Counted from the stretch's first letter, positions 41,267 to 49,329 are shown. The stretch is DNA of 60,093 bases from Andeanibacterium sp035497315 (GCA_035497315.1 DATJDU010000019.1:1-60093), one strand, 5' to 3'. The notes: generated by a model from the sequence alone, not told the origin. Made by a program: numbers and translations.

Positions 41267-42184
41267 TCACTGCACCGCATCGGCGGCGCGGCGGGTTTCA
41301 GCGAAACCATCGCAGCGCATCTTCTCAAAGGCAACGCGCTGTTCGAAACCCGCATCCTGCGGATAATCGCGATAATCGGCCAGAATCTCGTCGAACAATT
41401 CGCGCAGCTCTTCCTTGTGATCTGGGTGCGTGAAGATATTCGCCCGGTTCTCCCGCACGCCGTCCAGAATGCGTGCACCGATCACGTCAGGCTCCATGCC
41501 GAATTCGTGGAGACCTTCCAGCCGCTTCACTGCATCCCGGTCCACCGGCTTCATTGCACCCTTGAGGGCATCTGGCCGCACATCGTCGCTGGCGTAGATG
41601 TAGCTTTTCACCAATCCGGGATGCACCACCGATACACCGATGCCATATTTGTACATCGAATGCCGCAGCGAATAGGACATGCCGCGCACCGCGAATTTTG
41701 CGGTGTTGTAAATCCCCGGGACTCCGCCCGCGATAAAGCTGGCCATGCTGGCGGTGTTGACGATGTGCCCGCCCTTCACTTCGCCGGAAAGCGCGCGTTC
41801 CTTCATGCGCGGGGCGAAGGTCATCACGCCGTTCACCACCCCGTGAAAATCGACGCCCAGCACCCAGTCCCAATCGTCATAGGAACTGTCCTCGATTGTC
41901 TGGAACAGATTGATGCCGGCATTGTTGAACAGCAGGCTGACCGGGCCGAATTCTGCCTCCACCCGGTCCGCCGCATCCCTGAACCCCTCGCGGCTGGCGA
42001 CATCCAGCTGGACGCCCATCACCTCGCGATTGTCCAGCGTGGCCAGCGCCCGGTCGATCGAATCCTGCCGTATGTCGGCAATGGCAACCTTGCACCCCTC
42101 GTTGAGGAGGTTGCGCACGATCCCGACGCCCACGCCATTGGCCCCGCCCGTGACGAAAGCCGTACGGCCCGCAAAATCCTTCAT
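41267..42184 (-). CDS. SDR family NAD(P)-dependent oxidoreductase
   Basis: A 305-residue short-chain dehydrogenase. The cofactor motif is TGGANGVGVGIVR (residues 12-24), NNAG is at 87-90, and the catalytic Ser146, Tyr159 and Lys163 are in NTASMASF and GIYNTAKFAV. Asp37 in AIADIRQ after the second strand suggests NAD rather than NADP. The C-terminal extension (about 60 residues, GMEPDVIGARILDGVRENRA) is typical of a subgroup acting on bulky substrates. It is third in a minus-strand unit with two NTF2-like genes, 4 bp away; an alcohol-to-ketone step in the catabolic cluster is inferred. Confidence 0.9.
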   Translation of the reverse strand: MKDFAGRTAFVTGGANGVGVGIVRNLLNEGCKVAIADIRQDSIDRALATLDNREVMGVQLDVASREGFRDAADRVEAEFGPVSLLFNNAGINLFQTIEDSSYDDWDWVLGVDFHGVVNGVMTFAPRMKERALSGEVKGGHIVNTASMASFIAGGVPGIYNTAKFAVRGMSYSLRHSMYKYGIGVSVVHPGLVKSYIYASDDVRPDALKGAMKPVDRDAVKRLEGLHEFGMEPDVIGARILDGVRENRANIFTHPDHKEELRELFDEILADYRDYPQDAGFEQRVAFEKMRCDGFAETRRAADAVQ

Positions 42185-42188
42185 CGTG

Positions 42189-42704
42189 CTATTTCCTCTG
42201 CGCTGCGGCCTGCGCGGCCCGATCGTAATGGTGTACCGGGTTCTCGGCAGAGCTTTGCCGCCCCGGAATCATCTCGTTGTAAATCTTGCGGTGGCTGAAC
42301 AGCCACTGACCGTCCACTCGCACCAGCTCGTCCTCATAAGTGCCGTAGCTCTGGATCTCGGGAGTGCGGCCAGGGCCACCATCGGTCATTTCCCACCAGA
42401 AGGCCGTGGTCCACGCCGCATCGCCTTCCACCCGGATCACGATATGGTCCAGCACATGGCGCAGCAGCGCAGGGCTGCCGTCCTCGCGGATGAACAGTTC
42501 GCCCACGGCTTCGCGAAACTTCAGCGCGCCCTGGCGAATCGCCTCGCGCCCTTCCAGCCGGGCCATGGCGTAGTCGAGCACGCCGTCTTCGGTGAAGCAG
42601 CCAGCATAGGCTTCGGTATCATGCCAATCCATGGCGAAGAGATAACGGCCCATCAGGTCCCTGATCTCGGCCCGGTCGCGGGCAAGTTGCGCCGGATCGT
42701 TCAC
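42189..42704 (-). CDS. NTF2/SnoaL-like family protein (second of a tandem pair)
   Basis: A 171-residue cone-fold protein resembling scytalone dehydratase and SnoaL-type enzymes. The signature DLMGRYLFAMDWHDTEAYAG with CFTEDGVLDYA is at residues 16-46, with ILRHVLDHIVIRVEG-type sequence (LLRHVLDHIVIRVEG) and TAFWWEMTDGGPG later. Its GTG start overlaps the stop of the upstream paralogue by 4 bp. Such proteins act as dehydratases, isomerases or lyases without cofactors; the substrate is unknown. The neighbours suggest one step of the aromatic pathway. Confidence 0.87.
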   Translation of the reverse strand: MNDPAQLARDRAEIRDLMGRYLFAMDWHDTEAYAGCFTEDGVLDYAMARLEGREAIRQGALKFREAVGELFIREDGSPALLRHVLDHIVIRVEGDAAWTTAFWWEMTDGGPGRTPEIQSYGTYEDELVRVDGQWLFSHRKIYNEMIPGRQSSAENPVHHYDRAAQAAAQRK

Positions 42705-43219
42705 GCCGTGGCCCTTTGCGCACGCTCGTCCAGCAGGCGCACGGGGTTCACATCGCCCGTGCCGCGCCCTTCGAGGAATTCGTTGAGGATGCGACGCTTG
42801 CTGAAAAGCCAGCGTCCGTCGATCTTCACCAGTTCGTCCTCATAGGTGCCGAAAGTGCCGACCTTGGGCTTCCCGCCCGGCCCGTCATTCGCCATTTCCC
42901 ACCAGAAGGCGACCGAGAATGCACGGCTGCCTTCCACCCGGATCACCGTATGGGCAATGATGTGGCGCAGGATCGCGGGATTGCCGTCGGCGCCCTTGTA
43001 GAAATTGCCGATAGCCGCCTTGAAGGCACGCACGCTCTCGCCGATAGCTTCGCGGCCCTTGGCGGTACCGCGCACATATTCGAGTTCGCCATCTTCGGTG
43101 AACATCTCTCCGTAGGCTTCGTAATCGCCCCAATCCATCGCGAAGAGATAGCGCGCCATCAGATCCTCGATCGCGGCGCGATCCTCGGCGTAACCCGCCT
43201 GCATCACCTCCCCGGTCAT
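42701..43219 (-). CDS. NTF2/SnoaL-like family protein (first of a tandem pair)
   Basis: A 172-residue paralogue of the next gene: DLMARYLFAMDWGDYEAYGE with MFTEDGELEYV, ILRHIIAHTVIRVEGSRAFS, AFWWEMANDGPGGKPK and TYEDELVKIDGRWLFSKRRI are shared almost block by block. The ATG at 43219 has AGGA about 9 bp upstream and begins MTGEVMQAGY; a longer frame to 43270 is less likely. It is first in the minus-strand unit and faces the MFS gene across a 194-bp promoter region. Probably a cofactor-free enzyme that may act as a homo- or heteromer with its twin. Confidence 0.87.
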   Translation of the reverse strand: MTGEVMQAGYAEDRAAIEDLMARYLFAMDWGDYEAYGEMFTEDGELEYVRGTAKGREAIGESVRAFKAAIGNFYKGADGNPAILRHIIAHTVIRVEGSRAFSVAFWWEMANDGPGGKPKVGTFGTYEDELVKIDGRWLFSKRRILNEFLEGRGTGDVNPVRLLDERAQRATA

Positions 43220-43413
43220 GCGCGGGAATCCTGCTGCAAACCCTTGTCTGAACTTGCCGGCATGGTGCACTCTCCCTTATGTCGCCGCTGCCTGTTGGCA
43301 GTACGGACAATGTCAATTTTCGCTTCGCCTTTTTGTATTCACCACTTACAAATTGGCCAAGCACAATCCGCGAGTCTCCAGGCAGAGAGAGACGATCCAG
43401 GAGGGGATACGCA
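43220..43413. promoter_or_regulatory. Divergent promoter region with palindrome TTTGTA-N9-TACAAA
   Basis: TTTGTA (43332-43337) and TACAAA (43347-43352) form a perfect inverted repeat with a 9-bp spacer. The right half, extended on the minus strand, reads CAATTTGTAAG (43345-43355), and exactly the same 11-mer recurs at 44860-44870 upstream of the next gene. This makes it the best candidate operator for a regulator of the cluster that is not encoded nearby. AGGAGGGG just before 43414 is the ribosome site of the MFS gene. Confidence 0.6.
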
Positions 43414-44820
43414 ATGGCCATCGCGCCCAATGCACAGGATTTGACTGGCAGTTCGGATTCCGGTGCGGCATCGAGCCAGCCGTGGCCATCTGAACGGGCG
43501 GGCTTCTTTGCCCTGTTCGCGATCATCTTCGCGACTTTCATCACCTTCTTCGATCAGACCGTATTCGGCATGCTGGCGGAGAAGATGAAGATCAGCTTCG
43601 GGATCAGCGACGTCACGCTGGGCTTCCTGCTCGGCCCGGCCAGCCTGATCGCCTATGTCATAGTGGGCATTCCGCTGGCCCGATTGGTGGATATCTATCC
43701 GCGCAAATATGTGCTTTCGGGCGGCATTGCTCTGCTGGGCTCGATCATGGCGCTGGGCGGCATCGCGCAGAACTTCTTCCAGTTGGTCGGCACCCGCCTG
43801 TTCGTTGGCGCCTCCAGCTCCGCCAATGGGCCGGGTTCCTATTCGCTGCTGAGCGATTATTTCCGCCCGCTGCGCATTCCGCTGGTCTTCGCCCTGCTGC
43901 AGCTGGGCTATATCGGCGGCAGTTCCTTCGGCAATATCCTGGGCGGGCAGATGATCGCCTGGACCTCGACTATGTCGGACACGATCTCCTTGCTGGGCAT
44001 CGAGATTTTCAGCTGGCAGCTCGTGCTGATCATGATCGGCTTGCCCGGCCTGCTGTCCGCGCTGATCTTCCTGATGGTGAAGGAACCACCCCGCCGCAGC
44101 CCCCCCAACTCGGCCCAGCTGGTTGCGAAAGACGCCTCTCCTGGCCGCAAATTCGCTGCCTTCATGGGTTGGGATGCCGCCAAGGCGATCTGGGCGCGCA
44201 AGACGGTGTTCTTGCCGCTCTTCGCTGCGCTGGCCCTGTCTGCGGTAGAAAGCCAGGGCCTGCCAGCATGGCGCATTCCCTTCATGGCGCGCACCTATGG
44301 CTGGAACGAGGCTGAAACCGGCGCCCTTCTGGGTACCTTGCTGCTCGTCTCCATGCTGGCTGGCATTTTCTCGGGCGGGTTGTTCGTGACCTGGATGGGC
44401 AAGCGCTACAAGGATGCGAATATCCGCGCGACCGCGATCATCTTTGCCTGCACCACCGTAACCACCATCGCTGCCCCGCTGATGCCCACTGGCGAACTGG
44501 CCGTCACGATGATGGCGCTCGGCGTGTTCTTCGGCCTCGCCGGTGCACCCGCACAAAACGCAGCCGTCCAGCGCATCGTGCCCAACGAGATGCGCGGCCA
44601 GGTCAGTGCGCTCTATCTGTTCATGTTCACTTTCTTCGGTGGTTTGGGCAGTTGGGTGATTGGCGCGGTCAGCACCTATATCGTCGGCAATGAGGACAAT
44701 ATCTGGGAAGCGATCCTGATCACCGCCCTGATCTTTCTGCCTACCGCAACCTTCTTCATGTGGCGCGGTATCAGACCCTATCGCGAAGAAGTGGAACGGC
44801 TGGAGGCGGTGGGCCTGTAG
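43414..44820 (+). CDS. MFS transporter
   Basis: A 468-residue permease with twelve predicted membrane segments. The first helix region has FIIFATFITFFDQTVFGMLA-like sequence (IIFATFITFFDQTVFGMLAE), and loop 2-3 carries GIPLARLVDIYPRKYVLSGG, the conserved G-x-x-x-D-x-x-x-R-K motif of the major facilitator family. IVPNEMRGQVSALYLFMFTF is the mid-protein repeat. A start at ATG 43414 is supported by AGGAGGGG 8 bp upstream. It probably imports the pathway substrate or exports an intermediate; specificity cannot be read. Confidence 0.92.
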   Translation: MAIAPNAQDLTGSSDSGAASSQPWPSERAGFFALFAIIFATFITFFDQTVFGMLAEKMKISFGISDVTLGFLLGPASLIAYVIVGIPLARLVDIYPRKYVLSGGIALLGSIMALGGIAQNFFQLVGTRLFVGASSSANGPGSYSLLSDYFRPLRIPLVFALLQLGYIGGSSFGNILGGQMIAWTSTMSDTISLLGIEIFSWQLVLIMIGLPGLLSALIFLMVKEPPRRSPPNSAQLVAKDASPGRKFAAFMGWDAAKAIWARKTVFLPLFAALALSAVESQGLPAWRIPFMARTYGWNEAETGALLGTLLLVSMLAGIFSGGLFVTWMGKRYKDANIRATAIIFACTTVTTIAAPLMPTGELAVTMMALGVFFGLAGAPAQNAAVQRIVPNEMRGQVSALYLFMFTFFGGLGSWVIGAVSTYIVGNEDNIWEAILITALIFLPTATFFMWRGIRPYREEVERLEAVGL

Positions 44821-44898
44821 GCTCGGCCCTTCCGCCGTTGACACGTCAACACATTCGCGCAATTTGTAAGCAAAGCTTACTATTCTGGGAGAGTACGC
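44821..44898 (+). promoter_or_regulatory. Promoter/operator region with shared 11-mer and two palindromes
   Basis: The gap after the MFS gene contains GTTGAC-AC-GTCAAC (44837-44850), the 11-mer CAATTTGTAAG (44860-44870) shared with 43345-43355, and GTAAGC-AAA-GCTTAC (44866-44880), a perfect 6-bp inverted repeat overlapping it. TTGACA (44838-44843) could be a -35 box, but no good -10 at the right distance was seen. GGGAGAG just before 44899 is the ribosome site. This may be a separate promoter for the NTF2-ALDH-decarboxylase genes. Confidence 0.55.
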
Positions 44899-45654
44899 AT
44901 GTCCGAAGACCGGGTTGCCGCGCTTGAGGCCAAGCTGGCAGAACTCGAACAGCGCCTGACCGTCCGGGAGGACGAGTTGGACGTCAAGAAGCTCCAATAT
45001 CTCTACGGCTATCTGATCGACAAATGCATGTATGATCAGGTGGTGGACCTGTTCACGGACGATGGCGAAGTGCGCTTCTTCGGCGGCGTGTGGAAGGGCA
45101 AGGCCGGTGTCGCCCGCCTCTACATCGATCGCTTCCGCAAGCGCTTCACGCACAATAACAACGGTCCGGTAGATGGCTTCCTGCTGGACCATCCCCAGAT
45201 CCAGACGATCATCGACATCGAACCCGACGGCATGACCGCAAAACTGCGCGGCCGTTCCACCATGCAGGCCGGCCGCCACAAGGACTATGCCGATCCGGCA
45301 GCAGGCCTGGGCGTTCGCCAATGGTGGGAAGGCGGCCTTTACGAGAACACCTACAAGAAGGGCGCCGACGGCAAGTGGCGCATCCATGTGCTGAATTACT
45401 TCCCGCACTGGCATGCCGATTTCGACAAGGGCTGGGCCTATACCGACCCCGAATATACCCCCTTCATCAAGACGCTCTATCCCGACGATCCCGCCGGCCC
45501 CGATGCGCTGATAGAGGATCACTGGCTGTGGCCGATCCACAAGCTGCTGCCGTTCCACATGAAGCATCCGATCACGGGTGAGGAAATGGCCGCGCAGCGC
45601 TGGGAAGGCGATGCGAAGCGCGATGCGGAGCGTGCGGCTGCAAAGCACGGCTAA
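44899..45654 (+). CDS. Large NTF2/SnoaL-like family protein
   Basis: A 251-residue protein. An N-terminal coiled coil (VAALEAKLAELEQRLTVRED) precedes the NTF2-like domain: KKLQYLYGYLIDKCMYDQVV, DLFTDDGEVRFFGGVWKGKA, then FLLDHPQIQTIIDIEPDGMT and WWEGGLYENTYKKGADGKWR. The C-terminal LNYFPHWHADFDKGWAYTDP is rich in aromatic residues and His. The length and extra C-terminal part set it apart from the two 171/172-residue relatives. Some sphingomonad proteins of this fold, such as the diarylpropane lyase LdpA, are cofactor-free lyases of lignin dimers; a similar role is inferred only. Confidence 0.85.
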   Translation: MSEDRVAALEAKLAELEQRLTVREDELDVKKLQYLYGYLIDKCMYDQVVDLFTDDGEVRFFGGVWKGKAGVARLYIDRFRKRFTHNNNGPVDGFLLDHPQIQTIIDIEPDGMTAKLRGRSTMQAGRHKDYADPAAGLGVRQWWEGGLYENTYKKGADGKWRIHVLNYFPHWHADFDKGWAYTDPEYTPFIKTLYPDDPAGPDALIEDHWLWPIHKLLPFHMKHPITGEEMAAQRWEGDAKRDAERAAAKHG

Positions 45655-45660
45655 TCCTGT

Positions 45661-45696
45661 CGGGGGAGGCGTCTTGCGCCTCCCCCGTTGCTTTTG
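45661..45696 (+). terminator. Hairpin after the large NTF2-like gene
   Basis: CGGGGGAGGCG (45661-45671) and CGCCTCCCCCG (45677-45687) are perfect reverse complements around a 5-base loop, followed by TTGCTTTTG. It starts 7 bp after the stop codon. The T-tract is weak, so this could be a partial terminator or a processing hairpin between this gene and the aldehyde dehydrogenase gene. Confidence 0.75.
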
Positions 45697-45822
45697 TCCG
45701 GTTCGTATCGGACGTCGAACCGGTTTCGGGGCCGCCGGAGCCCAGTGTTTTTTCGCTTGCAAGTCGGGCGAGATGGATCAACCGCGCTGCGACATTCCCA
45801 GGGCGAACGGAGTTGCTTCAAG

Positions 45823-47253
45823 ATGAGTGAATACCCCTCCCTCCACATGGTGATCGATGGCGAAAAGGTTTCGGGCGGCGGCCGCCGGACCTTCCCAGTG
45901 GTCAACCCCGTGACCGGCGAAACCCTTGGCGAGCTGCCGCTGGCCGATGCCGCCGATCTCGACCGGGCGCTGGAGACCGCCGAGCGCGGCTTCCAGATCT
46001 GGCGCAAGGCCTCTGCCGCCCAGCGCGCCGCCGTACTTTCGGGTGCGGCCCGGCTGATGGCCGAACGGCAGGAACAGATCGCCCGCCTCGCCACGCTGGA
46101 GGAAGGCAAGACGCTGGCAGAAAGCCGCATCGAAGTGATGATGAATGTCGGCCTGTTCCACTTCTATGCCGGCGAATGCCAGCGCATCTACGGGCGCGAA
46201 CTCGTCCGCCCGGACGGTTTCCGCTCAGTCGTGCGGCATGAGCCGGTTGGCCCCGTCGCCGCCTTCGCGCCATGGAACTTCCCGATCGGCAATCCGGGCC
46301 GCAAGCTGGGCGCGCCGATCGCCGCCGGCTGCTCCGTGATCCTCAAATCGGCCGAGGAAACCCCGGCCACCGCCCTTGCCGTGCTGCAGTGCTTCTATGA
46401 CGCAGGCCTGCCCAAGGAAGTGGCGCAGGCCGTGTTCGGTGTGCCGGACGAAGTGAGCCGCCACCTGCTGGGCAGCCCGATCATCCGCAAGCTGAGCTTC
46501 ACCGGCTCCACCGTTGTGGGCAAGCACCTGCTCAAACTGTCGGCCGAGAACATGCTGCGCACCACCATGGAACTGGGCGGCCATGGCCCGGTGCTGGTGT
46601 TCGGCGATTCCGATCTCGACAAGGCGCTGGATACGGCCGTTGGCGGCAAATACCGCAATTGCGGCCAGGTCTGCGTTTCGCCCACGCGCTTCATCGTGGA
46701 AGAAGGCGTGTTCGAAAAATTCCGTGACGGTTTCATTGAACGCGCCAAGGCGATCAAGGTCGGCAACGGTCTGGAAGACGGTATCCAGATGGGCCCGATG
46801 GCTAATCCCCGCCGCCCCGAAGCGATGGACCGCCTGATCGGCCAGGCGAAGGACAAGGGCGCCAAGCTGGGTACCGGTGGCGAACGCATTGGCAATCAGG
46901 GCTTCTTCTACGCGCCCTCCGTCCTTTCCGAGATTCCGCTCGATGCGGATATCATGAACGAGGAACCCTTCGGCCCGGTCGCCCTGATCAATCCGTTCAA
47001 GGGCGAGGAAGAGATGATCGCCGAGGCGAACCGCCTGCCATACGGCCTTGCCGCCTATGCCTGGACCAGCGATGCCAAGCGCCAGCAGCGCCTTGCCCGC
47101 GAAATCGAATCCGGCATGATCGGCATCAACAGCCACATGATCGGCGGCGCGGATGCGCCGTTCGGCGGCGTGAAGTGGTCCGGCCATGGCAGCGAGGACG
47201 GCCCCGAGGGTGTGCTGGCCTGCATGGTCACCAAGGCCGTTCACGAGGGATAA
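45823..47253 (+). CDS. NAD(P)-dependent aldehyde dehydrogenase
   Basis: A 476-residue ALDH-superfamily enzyme oxidising an aldehyde to its acid. The oxyanion Asn152 is in FAPWNFPIGNP, the general base Glu250 in TTMELGGHGPVLVF and the catalytic Cys284 in NCGQVCVSPTRF; FTGSTVVGKHLLKLS is the cofactor loop. The ATG at 45823 lies after a 168-bp gap; the longer frame back to 45688 passes through the hairpin and is rejected. It precedes the LigW-like decarboxylase, so an aromatic aldehyde substrate is likely. Confidence 0.94.
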   Translation: MSEYPSLHMVIDGEKVSGGGRRTFPVVNPVTGETLGELPLADAADLDRALETAERGFQIWRKASAAQRAAVLSGAARLMAERQEQIARLATLEEGKTLAESRIEVMMNVGLFHFYAGECQRIYGRELVRPDGFRSVVRHEPVGPVAAFAPWNFPIGNPGRKLGAPIAAGCSVILKSAEETPATALAVLQCFYDAGLPKEVAQAVFGVPDEVSRHLLGSPIIRKLSFTGSTVVGKHLLKLSAENMLRTTMELGGHGPVLVFGDSDLDKALDTAVGGKYRNCGQVCVSPTRFIVEEGVFEKFRDGFIERAKAIKVGNGLEDGIQMGPMANPRRPEAMDRLIGQAKDKGAKLGTGGERIGNQGFFYAPSVLSEIPLDADIMNEEPFGPVALINPFKGEEEMIAEANRLPYGLAAYAWTSDAKRQQRLAREIESGMIGINSHMIGGADAPFGGVKWSGHGSEDGPEGVLACMVTKAVHEG

Positions 47254-47257
47254 TCGC

Positions 47258-47290
47258 GATGCGTGCCGCGCTTCCCGTGCGGCACGCATC
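47258..47290 (+). promoter_or_regulatory. Strong intercistronic hairpin between ALDH and decarboxylase genes
   Basis: GATGCGTGCCGC (47258-47269) and GCGGCACGCATC (47279-47290) form a perfect 12-bp stem with a 9-base loop. No T-run follows. It lies 17 bp before the start codon of the next gene and may set relative expression of the two cistrons. Confidence 0.7.
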
Positions 47291-47307
47291 CCAATTTCGG
47301 GATTGAT

Positions 47308-48363
47308 ATGACTCACGAACTCAAGACCGGCGGTGACCGCGGCTATCTGCGCATCGCCACTGAAGAAGCCTTCGCCACCCAGGAACAGTTCGACGCGATC
47401 ATGCGCCTGGTGAAGGAAGGCCGCGCCGACGAGGGCACCATGTCGCTGTGGGGTTTCTACGGCACCAGCGCTTCGGAACGCACCACCTTCATCCGCGAGC
47501 GCCTGCTGGACATCGGCGAGCTGCGCATTCAGGCGATGGACGATACGGGCATCGACAAGGCCGTGCTGGCGCTGACCAGCCCCGGCGTCCAGTCGCTGTT
47601 CGACGTGGAAGAGGCCAAGGGCATCGCCCGCCGCTCCAACGACCTCCTCAAGGCTGCCTGCGAGAAATATCCCGACCGCTTTTATGGCATGATCGCCATC
47701 GCCCCGCAGGACCCGGAATGGTCGGCGCAGGAGCTGAAGCGCGGCAAGGAAGAGCTGGGCTTCCACGGTGTGCAGGTGAACAGCCACACCCATGGCCATT
47801 ATCTGGACGAGGAACAGTTCGACCCGATCCTGCGCGCCTGTGCCGATCTGGACCTGCCGCTCTACATCCACCCGCAGGGCCCGCCGGACGGCATGATCGG
47901 CACCATGGTGGAAGCAGGGCTGGATGGCGCGGTGTTCGGCTTCGGCGTGGAAACCAGTTTCCACGGCCTGCGCATGATGACCACCGGCGTGTTCGACCGC
48001 TATCCCGGCCTGCAGATGATGCTGGGCCATGGCTGCGAGGCGATCCCCTATTGGATCTATCGCCACAATTACATGCATCAGGCCGGTGTCCGCTCGAAGC
48101 GCTATCCGCGCCTGCAGCCGCTGCAGCACGATCTGTTCCACTATCTGCGCAACAATGTGCTGGCCACCAATAGTGGCATGCCCTTCGCCCCGGCGATCAA
48201 GCTGCTGATCGAGGTGATGGGCGAAGACCGCGTGATGTATGCGATGGATTATCCCTATGAATATCTGGCCGACGAAGTCCGCTGGATGGACGATATGGAC
48301 ATCAGCGACGCGCAGAAGAAGAAGTTCTTCCAGACCAATGCGGAGCGTTGGTTCAAGCTCTGA
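47308..48363 (+). CDS. LigW-like amidohydrolase-superfamily aromatic acid decarboxylase
   Basis: A 351-residue enzyme closely resembling 5-carboxyvanillate decarboxylase LigW of sphingomonads (start GGDRGYLRIATEEAFATQ). The residues I recall as catalytic or metal-binding in LigW fall at the same numbers here: Glu19, Arg58, His188 (LYIHPQGP), His241 (LGHGCEAIPYW), Arg252 and Asp314 (YAMDYPYEY). It should therefore decarboxylate a hydroxylated aromatic acid without oxygen, using Mn2+. The true substrate may differ from 5-carboxyvanillate. ATG 47308 follows the hairpin; the longer frame at 47263 lies inside the hairpin. Confidence 0.92.
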   Translation: MTHELKTGGDRGYLRIATEEAFATQEQFDAIMRLVKEGRADEGTMSLWGFYGTSASERTTFIRERLLDIGELRIQAMDDTGIDKAVLALTSPGVQSLFDVEEAKGIARRSNDLLKAACEKYPDRFYGMIAIAPQDPEWSAQELKRGKEELGFHGVQVNSHTHGHYLDEEQFDPILRACADLDLPLYIHPQGPPDGMIGTMVEAGLDGAVFGFGVETSFHGLRMMTTGVFDRYPGLQMMLGHGCEAIPYWIYRHNYMHQAGVRSKRYPRLQPLQHDLFHYLRNNVLATNSGMPFAPAIKLLIEVMGEDRVMYAMDYPYEYLADEVRWMDDMDISDAQKKKFFQTNAERWFKL

Positions 48364-48369
48364 TAATGG

Positions 48370-48406
48370 CGCAGGCGCGGGGGCGATTGCCGCCTTCGCG
48401 CCTGCG
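48370..48406 (+). promoter_or_regulatory. Intercistronic hairpin after the decarboxylase gene
   Basis: CGCAGGCGCG (48370-48379) and CGCGCCTGCG (48397-48406) form a perfect 10-bp stem, with a secondary GGCG...CGCC pairing in the loop. It starts 7 bp after the stop codon, with no T-run. Confidence 0.65.
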
Positions 48407-48450
48407 TGCTTCAAAGGCTCGCCAACGAACGGGCCAAAGGGGAGAGAGAG

Positions 48451-49305
48451 ATGACCACCTATGCGATTTGCGGAGCCTCCGGCCAGCTCGGCCATCTGGT
48501 GCTCGATGCCCTGCTCGAAAAAGTGCCCGCCGCCGATGTAGTCGCCCTTGCCCGCGATCCGGCCAAGCTGGCCGATTATGCGGCACGGGGCGTGGAAGTG
48601 CGCGCGGCCGATTATGACGCGCCCGAGACGCTTGCCCCCGCCCTTGCAGGGGTGGACCGGTTGCTGCTGATCTCCGGCAGCGCCATCGGCCAGCGCCCGC
48701 GCCAGCATCGGGCAGTGATCGATGCCGCGAAGCAGGCAGATGTCGGCTATATGGCCTATACTTCCATTCTCCATGCCGACCGTTCCCCCATCAAGCTGGG
48801 CGACGAACACCGCCAGACGGAAGATGCGCTGGCGGCCAGCGGCCTTTCCTACGATCTGCTGCGCAACGGCTGGTATAATGAGAATTACATCATGGCCGTG
48901 AAGGCGCAGGCGGAAGCCGGCGTTATCACCGGTGCGCAGGGCGATGGCCGGATCAATTCCGCCGCACGCAAGGATCTGGCGGAAAGCGCCGCCGCAGTGC
49001 TGGTAAACGGCAAGGGCGGCGATATCTATGAACTGGCGGGCGACCATGGCTGGACCCTGGCCGAATTCGCCGCCGAACTTTCGCGCCAGACGGGCAAGCC
49101 GGTGACCTATGTGAATATGGGCGAAGAGGATTACGCCCGCTCGCTGATGGAAAACGGCTTCCCCGAATATGCCGCGAAGGTGATCGCCAATTCCGCCTAT
49201 GCCACCAGCCTCGGCGCGCTGGAGGAGACGGACGGCACGCTGGGCCGGCTGATCGGCCGCCCGACGACGCCGATTGCGGAAACGATCGCCGCCGCGCTGC
49301 GTTAA
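48451..49305 (+). CDS. NAD(P)H-binding quinone reductase-like protein (QorB/NmrA type)
   Basis: A 284-residue atypical short-chain dehydrogenase. The Rossmann motif is AICGASGQLGHLVLDALLEK (residues 5-24), with ALARDPAKLADYAARGVEVR for the cofactor phosphate and LLRNGWYNENYIMAVKAQAE typical of the QorB/YtfG NAD(P)H:quinone reductases. The classical Tyr-x-x-x-Lys triad is not obvious, as in NmrA-like members. ATG 48451 follows GGGGAGAGAGAG. In the cluster it may reduce a quinone intermediate or serve as redox defence. Confidence 0.87.
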   Translation: MTTYAICGASGQLGHLVLDALLEKVPAADVVALARDPAKLADYAARGVEVRAADYDAPETLAPALAGVDRLLLISGSAIGQRPRQHRAVIDAAKQADVGYMAYTSILHADRSPIKLGDEHRQTEDALAASGLSYDLLRNGWYNENYIMAVKAQAEAGVITGAQGDGRINSAARKDLAESAAAVLVNGKGGDIYELAGDHGWTLAEFAAELSRQTGKPVTYVNMGEEDYARSLMENGFPEYAAKVIANSAYATSLGALEETDGTLGRLIGRPTTPIAETIAAALR

Positions 49306-49306
49306 A

Positions 49307-49329
49307 CGGTTTCGCGCAGGCGCAAACCG
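49307..49329 (+). promoter_or_regulatory. Short hairpin after the QorB-like gene
   Basis: CGGTTT (49307-49312) and AAACCG (49324-49329) pair around a GC-rich loop that can extend the stem. It lies directly after the stop codon and 57 bp before the next start codon. Confidence 0.45.

Noticed and set aside
43339..45762. 807-codon minus-strand frame antisense to the MFS and NTF2-like genes
   Set aside because: The MFS helices and NTF2 blocks are clear on the plus strand; the antisense product is charged and repetitive.
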